Shown: positions 47,441 to 54,963 of the stretch, piece by piece
Numbering within the stretch: position 1 is the first letter of the stretch
How the letters are laid out: each line of letters opens with the position of its first letter
NCBI RefSeq assembly: GCF_016919705.1
Contig: NZ_CP070371.1
Span: 124,001-188,000, forward strand
Direction of reading: 5' to 3'
DNA length: 64,000 nucleotides
DNA from: Paracoccus methylovorus
GTDB taxonomy: Bacteria; Pseudomonadota; Alphaproteobacteria; Rhodobacterales; Rhodobacteraceae
Translations under genes and position numbers: made by a program
Notes under the pieces: model-generated
What the model saw: the letters and a program-made list of their open reading frames with translations, nothing else
What the model was told of the DNA's origin: nothing
The model's database searches: none

Positions 47441-48436
47441 ATGAGAACGATGATGCAGAACCATATTTTCGGCGCGCTGTGCGCCTCGCTCCTTGGCCTT
47501 GCGGCGGGTCCCGCGCTGGCCCATGCCACGCTGGAAGGGTCCGAGACCCCCGCAGGCGCCGCCTATCGCGCGGTGATCCGCATCGGCCATGGCTGCGACG
47601 GTCAGGCCACCCAGACCTTGCGGGTGGCGTTGCCCGACGGATTTTATAACGCCAAGCCCATGCCCAAGGCGGGCTGGACGCTGGAGACGGTAAAGGGCCC
47701 CTACGCCCAGCCCTTCGACAATCACGGCGAGCAGATGACCGAGGGCACGCGCGAGGTGATCTGGTCCGGCGGTGCGTTGCAGGATGACTGGTACGACGAA
47801 TTCGTCGTCCGTGGCACTGTCGGCGCCGATGTCGCACCGGGCACGGTGTTGTATTTCGCGACCGTGCAGGAATGTGCGGACGGCAAGGCGGACTGGACTG
47901 ATGTGTCGGGCGATGCAAAGGTGGCCAACCCCGCGCCGGGCGTGACGGTCACGCCCGGTAAGGCGGCAGAGCATGACCATCATGAACATGGCGGCGATAT
48001 GGCGGCCACCCCTGCCGGCCCGGTGTTCCTGGGCGATCTGACCCTCAGCGACGGTTTCAGCCGCGCGACGCCTCCGGGTGCGCCGGTGGCGGGCGGTTTC
48101 CTGACCATCGCGAACGGCGGGGCCGACGACCGGCTGGTGTCGGCCAGCGTCGATTTCGCCGGTCGCGCCGAGATCCACGAGATGGCGATGGACGGCGAAG
48201 TGATGCGGATGCGCCAATTACCCGAGGGTTTGCCGATCCCCGCCGGCGCCACGGTTGAATTGAAGCCCGGCGGCTATCACCTGATGTTCATGGAACTGAA
48301 GCAGCCGCTGGTCGAGGGTGAGGTTGTCAACGTCACCCTGAACTTTGAAAAGGCGGGGGATGTCAGCTTGCCGCTGACGGTCGGCCCGCGCAACGTCGGG
48401 GCGACGCAACACGGGGGTGGCCATGGCGGGCACTGA
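47441..48436 (+). CDS. YcnI (DUF1775) - PCuAC fusion, periplasmic copper chaperone
   Basis: A 331-aa exported fusion. A signal peptide ends at PALAHATLEG. Residues about 25-180 form a DUF1775/YcnI-type domain (VIRIGHGCDGQATQTLRVAL) whose mature N-terminal His is a likely copper ligand. A His-rich linker (EHDHHEHGGD) joins it to a PCuAC domain (about 190-320) with the H..M...M...HLM pattern in EIHEMAMDGEVMRMR and YHLMFMEL. PCuAC proteins deliver Cu(I) to the CuA or CuB site of cytochrome oxidase. Several in-frame ATG codons at 47441, 47450 and 47453 make the exact start uncertain. Confidence 0.88.
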   Translation: MRTMMQNHIFGALCASLLGLAAGPALAHATLEGSETPAGAAYRAVIRIGHGCDGQATQTLRVALPDGFYNAKPMPKAGWTLETVKGPYAQPFDNHGEQMTEGTREVIWSGGALQDDWYDEFVVRGTVGADVAPGTVLYFATVQECADGKADWTDVSGDAKVANPAPGVTVTPGKAAEHDHHEHGGDMAATPAGPVFLGDLTLSDGFSRATPPGAPVAGGFLTIANGGADDRLVSASVDFAGRAEIHEMAMDGEVMRMRQLPEGLPIPAGATVELKPGGYHLMFMELKQPLVEGEVVNVTLNFEKAGDVSLPLTVGPRNVGATQHGGGHGGH

Positions 48437-49052
48437 TCGCAAATCATCCGGCTTGAAGCCGTTACGCTATGCTCTTTGGGCGCTGGTCGTGCTGGCCTTG
48501 GCCGGTCTGGGCTGGTTCCAGTTCGTTTCACCGCGTCAGGGGGCAGGCTCGATCGCCGATGCCGGCGCCGCGGCACTGGGCCGGGGCGACTACCAACTGC
48601 TGGCGACTGACGGAGCTGAATTCACCCAGGCAACGCTGAAGGGGCAGCCCTCGGCGGTGTTCTTCGGCTTTACCCATTGCCCGGATGTCTGTCCGACCAC
48701 GCTGGGCGATGTGGCGAGCTGGCAAGAGGAACTGGGTGAGGATGGCAAGAAGCTGCGGGTGTTCTTTGTCACCGTGGACCCCGAACGCGACACGGTCGAT
48801 ACGCTGCGCGAATATGTTTCGTGGGTGCCGGGGGTGATCGGTGTCTCGGGCTCACTGGAAGAGATCACCAAGGCGACCAAGGCTTTCCGCATCTATTCCC
48901 GCAAATCGCCGCTTGAGGGGGGCGATTACACCATGGACCATTCCTCGACCATGCTGCTGTTCGATGGCAATGGCGATTACGCCGGGCTGATCGGCTATCA
49001 AGAGGACCGCGAGCGTGCCTTGGCCAGCCTGCGCCGTCTGCTGAGCAGCTAA
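48423..49052 (+). CDS. Sco1/SenC copper chaperone for cytochrome oxidase
   Basis: A 209-aa membrane-anchored thioredoxin-fold protein with one N-terminal helix (YALWALVVLALAGLGWFQF) and the CxxxC motif FTHCPDVCPTTLGD; the copper-binding His is in MDHSSTMLL. It helps build the CuA site of cytochrome c oxidase. The ATG at 48423 (GGGGGTGG upstream) overlaps the end of the YcnI-PCuAC gene, so the two are coupled, giving a two-step copper relay. A hairpin terminator follows. Confidence 0.95.
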   Translation: MAGTDRKSSGLKPLRYALWALVVLALAGLGWFQFVSPRQGAGSIADAGAAALGRGDYQLLATDGAEFTQATLKGQPSAVFFGFTHCPDVCPTTLGDVASWQEELGEDGKKLRVFFVTVDPERDTVDTLREYVSWVPGVIGVSGSLEEITKATKAFRIYSRKSPLEGGDYTMDHSSTMLLFDGNGDYAGLIGYQEDRERALASLRRLLSS

Positions 49053-49056
49053 GCCC

Positions 49057-49088
49057 GCGCGGCGCCGAAAACCCGGCGCCGCCTTTCG
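49057..49088. terminator. Terminator after sco1
   Basis: GCGGCGCC pairs with GGCGCCGC around an 8-nt loop, followed by CTTTCG. It lies between the convergent Sco1 gene and the minus-strand hypothetical gene. Confidence 0.7.
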
Positions 49089-49104
49089 TCCCGATCGGTT
49101 TCGC

Positions 49105-49626
49105 TTAGTCGATGGGGTATCGGTACTTCAGCAGGAACCGCCAGATATTGCGGTTCAGTTGGGAAAGCATTTCCAGATCCTGATCCAGTTGCAGCATCTC
49201 GCCGCTGCCAAGGGTCTGTTTTCGGCCCATATGGATACGGTCGCGCCGGTCGGCGATCCTCATCAGGATGGTCGAGATCGAGCCGTCTTCCTGAAAGGAC
49301 CATATGCTGTGGTTATAACGATGCCGAACGGCGGACAGCCTGGCGAATTGCCCGGTCAGCTCCAGCAGTTCCTGCTGCTCGGGCCCGGCCGGCCGGACCA
49401 GTTTGGCAAGCCGTTCGACCATCTCGATCCGGCCACGGGTCGAGGATACCGACAGGAAGACCACGACGGCGGCGCTTTTCTCCATCCCGGTCAAGCCGGC
49501 AAGCATGTGGATCAAAAGACTTTCCGTATTGCTCCAGGCATAGTTCAGCCGCCCGACACGCAGCAGCATCGCGTCCAGATCGGGCTCGGGTGCAGAAGCC
49601 CCGGATATCGGCGGTGGAGTGGTCAC
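49105..49626 (-). CDS. Unknown protein with a HEPN-like R-x4-H motif
   Basis: A 173-aa, mostly helical protein. The segment LSAVRHRYNHSIWSF contains Arg101 and His106 in an R-x4-H arrangement, reminiscent of HEPN-family RNases or their inactive relatives. The N-terminal YAWSNTESLLIHMLAGL helix region resembles HEPN-type helical starts. The start overlaps the stop of the LuxR-like regulator by 4 bp, so they are coupled. Its link to the secretion locus is only positional. I would treat the HEPN idea as a hypothesis. Confidence 0.65.
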   Translation of the reverse strand: MTTPPPISGASAPEPDLDAMLLRVGRLNYAWSNTESLLIHMLAGLTGMEKSAAVVVFLSVSSTRGRIEMVERLAKLVRPAGPEQQELLELTGQFARLSAVRHRYNHSIWSFQEDGSISTILMRIADRRDRIHMGRKQTLGSGEMLQLDQDLEMLSQLNRNIWRFLLKYRYPID

Positions 49627-50324
49627 GACCGCAGGGTGCGATAGCGCATGGCGGCCTCGGTGCGGTTATGCGCGCCAAGACGCAGGTTGGCGTTGCGAAG
49701 ATGCAGCTTGACCGTATGGACCGACAAACCCAACGCCGAGGCTATTCGTTTATTCGACTGGCCATCGGCCACCAGCCGCAACACGTCATGCTGTCGCCGG
49801 GTCAGGCCCAATTCGTCGGTGGCGGGGACCGGCGCGACGATCCCCGCCGGTGAAATGATTTCGGGCAGGATGTAATTGCCGCCATGCGCGACCAGCTTGA
49901 TGACGGACAGCCAGACGTCCAGCCGGCAATTCAGCGGAAAAATACTGATCATCCGCTGCCGTAACTCCTCGTCTTCATAGCAGGTGCGCCCAAAGGCCCC
50001 GGTGCAGAAGGCGACGGCAAGCGCCACTTCGGCCAGACCCAACAGATAGGCGCGGTCGTCTTTGGTAAGCCCGCGCATCGTCGGTTCGTCCAGCACCAGC
50101 AGCGTGGGCTGTTCGTGCGTCAGCTCGGCCAAACTGCGAAAATCATGAAAGGACGGCGCCGCCGCAACCGTGATGTGCCCCAGTTCCTGACTGGTTGCCG
50201 CGATCAGGTTGTGTGAAAAATTGCACTGTGTGCCAATCAGCAGAACTTCTGCCGTTCTGCGCGCAGGCTGGCCGGGTAACACAAGAATTTCACTGGCTAC
50301 GCCATCGCAAGATGCAATGCTCAT
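49623..50324 (-). CDS. LuxR/CsgD-like transcriptional regulator
   Basis: A 233-aa regulator. A receiver-like N-terminal half (EVLLIGTQCNFSHNLIAA, then LLVLDEP) lacks a clear phospho-Asp pattern. The C-terminal GerE-type HTH (about residues 165-225) has LGLTRRQHDVLRLVADGQSN and the LGLSVHTVKLHLRN helix. This layout recalls CsgD/VpsT-type biofilm regulators. The ATG at 50324 is preceded by AGGA. It diverges from the silk-like gene across 611 bp, suggesting control of the secretion locus. No AHL-binding domain is present. Confidence 0.85.
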   Translation of the reverse strand: MSIASCDGVASEILVLPGQPARRTAEVLLIGTQCNFSHNLIAATSQELGHITVAAAPSFHDFRSLAELTHEQPTLLVLDEPTMRGLTKDDRAYLLGLAEVALAVAFCTGAFGRTCYEDEELRQRMISIFPLNCRLDVWLSVIKLVAHGGNYILPEIISPAGIVAPVPATDELGLTRRQHDVLRLVADGQSNKRIASALGLSVHTVKLHLRNANLRLGAHNRTEAAMRYRTLRS

Positions 50325-50433
50325 GTCATTCCTACCTTCTTGCGGATGGTCTTCCCCCGTGTCGACCCGCCCTCCCAAGCCGGCCGATCTGGTTAGCCTA
50401 GCAAATTTCCGCCGATGCTTAAAGCTGAGAGGG

Positions 50434-50462
50434 AAATATAAGTTCAATAAAGACTTATATTT
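50434..50462. promoter_or_regulatory. AT-rich palindrome in the regulator/silk-gene intergenic region
   Basis: AAATATAAGT and its exact complement ACTTATATTT, 9 bp apart, lie in an AT-rich island 110-140 bp upstream of the regulator gene. It is the clearest operator-like site in the 611-bp gap (50325-50935), which holds no convincing gene. Confidence 0.55.
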
Positions 50463-50578
50463 GGTTGTAAAATTACCCTGATGTTCCATCCAGAGTGGTA
50501 TTCCGGAATAAGGGCATGCCAATTTCGGGCGGTGCCGCGAAAACGCGCCCGCTTTCCTAGCAAAAGGGATTAATCCAT

Positions 50579-50615
50579 CCGGTTAGTGTTCGAAGTGATA
50601 ACCGCCTGTCGGTTA
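50579..50615. promoter_or_regulatory. CGGTTA/TAACCG repeat cluster
   Basis: CGGTTA at 50580-50585, TAACCG at 50599-50604 and CGGTTA at 50610-50615 form overlapping inverted repeats with spacers of 13 and 5 bp, about 320-360 bp upstream of the silk-like gene. They may be binding sites for a dimeric regulator. Confidence 0.4.
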
Positions 50616-50935
50616 TATCCTCAAAGCCAGCTCCCCCTGAATTCGGACAGTCCCGGTTTAGCCTTTTCGTGCATCTAGGCCGAATCGGTCGGCGGGCGTA
50701 GCCTTTTCCGGGTCGGTCGCTGGGCAATTCCACACCGGCCGAACGGGCGCGGCACGAGGTGGCGTGCGGTCGTTCCGTATCAGCAGCAAGTCAAGAACAG
50801 TCGTGCCGTTGTAACGGTGGGCGCTGGCCCGGCGATTGGAATCGGCTTGCCTTTCTCCACCGAAAACCGGGCGGGCAAGCGTGCTTGCGAATGATCTGGC
50901 CGCATCTCACCCGCCTCTGACAGGAGGTAACGACG

Positions 50936-52789
50936 ATGGCTGGTAGCCGTAATATGAATCTCTTTGCCTGGCCGACCGACAATCAGGACCAGGATCAAGA
51001 GCAGGGTCAGGGCCAAGGCCAAGGACAGGGCCAAGGTCAAGGTCAAGGCCAAGGACAGGGTCAACTGAACAAGCAGGCCCAGGATCAGGATCAAGGTCAG
51101 GACCAAGGTCAAGGCCAGGGTCAGGGCCAAGGGCAGCATCAGAGCCAGAGCAACGCGAACGACAACGCGAATGCAAACGCCAATGCGAACAGCAGCGCGT
51201 CCGAAACGCATGCGTATAATGCTGCGGGCAATGTGGCGGGCAATGCTGCTGGAAATGTGGCGGGCAATGCGGCCGGCAACCTGGCGGGCAATGTCGCCAA
51301 GAATGCGGCCGATAATGCTGCGGACAATGCGGCCAGCAACACGGCCCATAATGATGCAGCGAACGATGCCCAGAATAAGGCCGTGAACACGGCCTATAAC
51401 AACACTGATGTTCATACCAATGTCTCGACCAATGTCAGTGTGGGGCTTGATCTTGATGGCTGGGAACCGACCGACAATGATTATGCCGACATCGACCTGG
51501 GCAATATGCAAGGCACCATGGGCGATCTGCTGGTCAACCGCGATGGCAATATCAGCATCGGGACCGATGACATCAATATCGCCAACGTGCTGAACAATGC
51601 GCTGAATGGTGACGGCAATGACAACGCCATCATCATTCCGCAATCGGCGACGATGAACGATCAGGACGACCTGAGCGATCCGACCGTCACCAATAACGCC
51701 GACTTCAACCAGAACGGCAGCGCCTATGGTGGTTCGGCCACGGCCGAGCGCGGGATAGATGCTGGCGGTGAAGGCGGCTCGGGCGGCACCAGCGGAAATG
51801 CCGATGGCGGTTCGGGCGATGCCGATGCCGATGGTGGTCACGCCTTTGCGACGGGCAGCAGTGCCTTTGGTGGCATCGGCGGCGGCGCTGCGGCGGCTGG
51901 CGGTGACGGTGCCGGCGGCGATGCGCTGGGTGTCGGGCTGGGTGTCGGGCTTGGCGGCTCGGCCAACGGCGGCGATGCAGGCGGACTTGCAGCCGGTGTC
52001 GGTGCCGGCCTGAGCGGTGATGCCGATGGCGGCGACGCAGGGGCCGGCAGTCTGGCCGGAGCGATTGGCGCTGGCGGCGGAGGATCTGGCGGCAGTGGTG
52101 GTTCTGGTGGTGATGGCGGCGACAGCGGCTCGGCGGATGCCGGCCCGACTGGCGCGCTTGGCCTTGGCCTCATTGGCGTAGGCGTCAACAGCGACAGCGG
52201 CAACGGCGGCACCTCGGGTGACGGTGGTGACGGCGGTGCAGGCGCTGCGGGTGGCGACGGCGGGCTCGGTGCCGGGCTCGGTGCGGCCCTGTCCGCTGCA
52301 GCGGCAATGGCTGGCGACGCGACCTCGGGCGATGCGCTTGGTGCGGGTCTGGGTGCGGTCTGGGCGACTGCCGGTAACGGCGGCAGCGCGGATGGCGCGG
52401 GCGCAGGCAATGGCGGTGCCACAGGTGGTGCCGGCGCTGGCGGCGCGGCCAATGGCACCACCGGCGGTTACGGCGGTGCGGCCAGCGCGACGGGCGGCTA
52501 TGCCCTGGGCGGTAGCGGCGCCAACACCGGCAGCGGCAATGGCGGTGCTGGCGGTCAGGTGATGACTGGCGACGGTGGTTACGCACATGCCGGCGCCTGG
52601 GGGTCGAACAACGGTGATGATGGCTTTGTCACTGGCTATTCGACTGCTTCGGCGGATGCGATCCTGGATACGACTGCATTCAACCAGAGCATCATCATGG
52701 GTGCGAATGTGCTGGGCAACACGGTGGACATGACCGTGGTCGGCGGCGATCTCAGCTCGACGGTAGTCGGCGACGACGATCTTGCCTGA
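50936..52789 (+). CDS. Silk-like low-complexity protein, probable type I secretion substrate
   Basis: A 617-aa acidic protein with no cysteine. Order: a short start (1-23), ten Gly-Gln pairs (24-43), a second Gly-Gln/Asp-Gln tract (50-71), an Asn-Ala tract (73-85), fifteen tandem x-Ala-x-Asn tetrapeptides (96-155), a non-repetitive Asp/Asn-rich part (about 156-250), a Gly/Ala/Ser-rich region (about 255-555), and a C-terminal end with NQSIIMGANVLGNTVDMTVV and a final GDDDLA. There is no N-terminal signal and no RTX nonapeptide. An excellent AGGAGGT site lies 7 nt before the ATG. Its neighbours form a type I secretion apparatus; function as a matrix fibre is inferred. Confidence 0.85.
   Translation: MAGSRNMNLFAWPTDNQDQDQEQGQGQGQGQGQGQGQGQGQGQLNKQAQDQDQGQDQGQGQGQGQGQHQSQSNANDNANANANANSSASETHAYNAAGNVAGNAAGNVAGNAAGNLAGNVAKNAADNAADNAASNTAHNDAANDAQNKAVNTAYNNTDVHTNVSTNVSVGLDLDGWEPTDNDYADIDLGNMQGTMGDLLVNRDGNISIGTDDINIANVLNNALNGDGNDNAIIIPQSATMNDQDDLSDPTVTNNADFNQNGSAYGGSATAERGIDAGGEGGSGGTSGNADGGSGDADADGGHAFATGSSAFGGIGGGAAAAGGDGAGGDALGVGLGVGLGGSANGGDAGGLAAGVGAGLSGDADGGDAGAGSLAGAIGAGGGGSGGSGGSGGDGGDSGSADAGPTGALGLGLIGVGVNSDSGNGGTSGDGGDGGAGAAGGDGGLGAGLGAALSAAAAMAGDATSGDALGAGLGAVWATAGNGGSADGAGAGNGGATGGAGAGGAANGTTGGYGGAASATGGYALGGSGANTGSGNGGAGGQVMTGDGGYAHAGAWGSNNGDDGFVTGYSTASADAILDTTAFNQSIIMGANVLGNTVDMTVVGGDLSSTVVGDDDLA
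51005..51136 (+). repeat. Tandem six-base repeats encoding Gly-Gln
   Basis: Two tracts of GGNCAR hexamers (51005-51064, ten units; 51095-51136, seven units, one being Asp-Gln) in the silk-like gene. Synonymous changes between units show some age, but the tract could still vary in length by slippage. Confidence 0.85.
51221..51400 (+). repeat. Fifteen tandem 12-base units encoding x-Ala-x-Asn
   Basis: Codons 96-155 of the silk-like gene form 15 four-codon units with Ala second and Asn fourth in every unit: six AAGN/VAGN/LAGN units, then VAKN, AADN twice, AASN, TAHN, DAAN, DAQN, KAVN and TAYN. The first six are nearly identical in DNA. Confidence 0.9.
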
Positions 52790-52809
52790 GGAAGCTATGC
52801 AACGAATAT

Positions 52810-52834
52810 CCTGCGCGGGGCTTCCCTGCGCAGG
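52810..52834 (+). terminator. Hairpin between the silk-like gene and its companion
   Basis: CCTGCGC and GCGCAGG with an 11-nt loop, about 20 bp after the silk-like stop, followed by CTTCCATTT. It probably acts as a partial terminator or 3' stabiliser, raising silk-like mRNA over the transporter message. Confidence 0.55.
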
Positions 52835-52899
52835 CTTCCATTTAATCGATTTCTGATCCGCGCTTCGCCGGAATTGTTTTATCGAGGAAGGTGGCAGAC

Positions 52900-54963
52900 A
52901 TGTTCACGATTGACGCCGCAGACGAGGCGATCTGGCATTTCATCGGGCTATTTCACATTGCGAACGAAGGCGGCCGGATGCGGATCGAATATGATCGGCT
53001 GAAGCCCAATAAGGCCGATCCCGACTTGAACCCGGTCGAGCCGCTCGACCTGATTACCAATCACCCCTATCGCCCGCTGGATTACCAGCCCGATATTCCC
53101 TATGCGCCGCCCACCTTGCCCGGCAAGGAGCTTGCGGGCGACCCGATGCCCCCGTGGCTGGGGCCAAAGACCCCTTTCCCGGATAACACGGTTTCGGCGG
53201 AGCAGGTCTTTCTTGAGATGCCGAACGGCTATGCGTCATCGACCACCAACCCGCCGCCAAAGATAGAGCCACCGCCGCCAGACCCTCCACCGCCGGTGCC
53301 GCACCCGCCGGTGCCCGAATGGACCATGCCGGTGCCGGGCTCGGTCGCGGTCATCGTCATCCAGAAGACCCGTTTGGCCGATGACGACCAGATAGATCCT
53401 GACGAGATGCAGGGCAGACTTGTCGATATGCGGCTGATCGCGGACCGTTTGGAAGCGTTGGCGGAGCAGGCCGGCCAGTTGGGCATCACCTTGCCGGTCG
53501 CGATGCCACAGGACGAGGCTGCGTTCCGCCTGATCGCGGAAACCTTCCGGCAGACCGACTTGCCCGAGATCAAGGCGGCCGGCGCCGCGATCCATCAACG
53601 GCAAGGCGATGATGTCGAGGGGCAGTATCAGAACGGCGTCAAAGTCGATTCCCGCCCCGATATCGACGCGCTGATGCCCGAATACCGTAAGGAGATGGCG
53701 GAACAGGCGCGTCAGGCCCAAGAGGACGCCTTGATCGAAAGGCATGAGGGGCCGTCCTCGGCGGGGTCGTCGTTTGCGACCGGACCCGGCGACAGCGGGC
53801 AGGGCCATGACCTGATCCTTGGCAACAACACGCTGATCAATCAGGTCACGATCGCCACTGCGGCGCTGACCGCCCCGGTCGTCGTCGTGGCGGCGGGGGT
53901 CTATAGCTACAACATCATCAGCCAGACCAATCTTTGGAGCGATTCCGATACCGTCACGGCCCTGTCCGGTGTGACGTCAGGCACAGCTGCCGAGCCTCCG
54001 ACGCTGGGGATCAACTACGCGACCTACGCGCATTTCTCGAACCCGATGCCTACGGCGCAGGGTGATGGCGGGGCGCCGCAATATTGGGTAACGGCGACGC
54101 TGGAAGGCAGCCTGATCAGCATGAACTGGATCGAGCAGTTCAACCTGATGTCGGACAACGACATTGCCTCGATCACCATACATGCGAACCAGACCTTGCT
54201 GCTGATGGGCGAAAATGGCGCACTGAATCAAATCTCGCTGCTGGAACTGGGCAGAAGCTACGACCTGATCATCGTGGACGGGCAGGTCATCAATCTGAAT
54301 GCGATCCTGCAGATCAATGTGCTGCTGGACGACGACCGCATCACCGTCAGCGACGGTCAGGTTGCGACGATCAGCTCGGGCAACAATCTGCTGATCAATG
54401 ATGCAAGCATTCACCAGATCGGCCAGTCCAGCATCGTCGGGACGACCGCCGATCATGACGCAATGCTGGCGGCTGCGGCACAGGGCAAGATCGCATTGCC
54501 GCAATCCGTGCTGAACGATCCGGCTTTTCAGGGGCTGGACGTGGTGCGGGTGCTGCATATCGAAGGCGATCTCGTATCGGTCAACATGATCCGGCAGACG
54601 AACGTGCTGGGCGATGCCGACCAGATCGAGGTCTATCGCGACGACCTGTTGGCTGCCGGCGGGGAAGTCCGCGTGGTCTCGGGTTCGAACCTGCTGGTGA
54701 ATGCGGCCAGCATTGCCGAATTCGGCGTCGATTCCACGATCCATTCGGGCGGCCCGATCTATTCGGATGCTTTGCTGCATCAGGCCGAACTGATCATGAC
54801 CGACAATCCGCTGATGCCGGCCCCGCCACCCGGACTGGCAAGCGAAGCCGTGCTGTTTCTGGCCGACGGCATGCTTGGCGATGACGGCACGGACAGCGAC
54901 TTTGCGCTGATCGGCACTAATACCGCCGTGCCTGCGGATATCATGGAAACGGTGCTCGCATGA
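52900..54963 (+). CDS. Repeat-motif protein of the type I secretion locus
   Basis: A 687-aa protein, start chosen at the ATG at 52900. N-terminal part (about 1-125) polar, then a Pro-rich linker (PPPPDPPPPVPHPP), a helical region, and a C-terminal half with four clear copies of an N-x-I-x-Q-x-N...D-x-D motif (NIISQTNLWSDSD, NWIEQFNLMSDND, NAILQINVLLDDD, NMIRQTNVLGDAD) alternating with LLIN/LLVN-type units such as NNLLINDASI. No signal peptide. Its stop overlaps the transporter start by 4 bp. It may itself be exported or act as a scaffold; relatives are often labelled type I secretion protein. Confidence 0.7.
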   Translation: MFTIDAADEAIWHFIGLFHIANEGGRMRIEYDRLKPNKADPDLNPVEPLDLITNHPYRPLDYQPDIPYAPPTLPGKELAGDPMPPWLGPKTPFPDNTVSAEQVFLEMPNGYASSTTNPPPKIEPPPPDPPPPVPHPPVPEWTMPVPGSVAVIVIQKTRLADDDQIDPDEMQGRLVDMRLIADRLEALAEQAGQLGITLPVAMPQDEAAFRLIAETFRQTDLPEIKAAGAAIHQRQGDDVEGQYQNGVKVDSRPDIDALMPEYRKEMAEQARQAQEDALIERHEGPSSAGSSFATGPGDSGQGHDLILGNNTLINQVTIATAALTAPVVVVAAGVYSYNIISQTNLWSDSDTVTALSGVTSGTAAEPPTLGINYATYAHFSNPMPTAQGDGGAPQYWVTATLEGSLISMNWIEQFNLMSDNDIASITIHANQTLLLMGENGALNQISLLELGRSYDLIIVDGQVINLNAILQINVLLDDDRITVSDGQVATISSGNNLLINDASIHQIGQSSIVGTTADHDAMLAAAAQGKIALPQSVLNDPAFQGLDVVRVLHIEGDLVSVNMIRQTNVLGDADQIEVYRDDLLAAGGEVRVVSGSNLLVNAASIAEFGVDSTIHSGGPIYSDALLHQAELIMTDNPLMPAPPPGLASEAVLFLADGMLGDDGTDSDFALIGTNTAVPADIMETVLA

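Noticed and set aside
49623..50324. Quorum-sensing (AHL) LuxR receptor
   Set aside because: The N-terminal half lacks the autoinducer-domain pattern of conserved Trp/Tyr/Asp residues; only the HTH is LuxR-like.
51005..51400. CRISPR array
   Set aside because: The repeats are 6 and 12 bp, contiguous and in coding phase, without spacers or cas genes.
50780..52588. 602-aa Ala/Arg/Ile-rich open frame antisense to the silk-like gene
   Set aside because: It arises from the strongly biased Gly/Ala/Asn codons of the real gene, has no ribosome binding site or domain, and its composition follows the complementary strand.
50936..52789. RTX-type calcium-binding toxin or adhesin
   Set aside because: Gly/Asp are abundant, but no GGxGxDxUx nonapeptide tandem is present.
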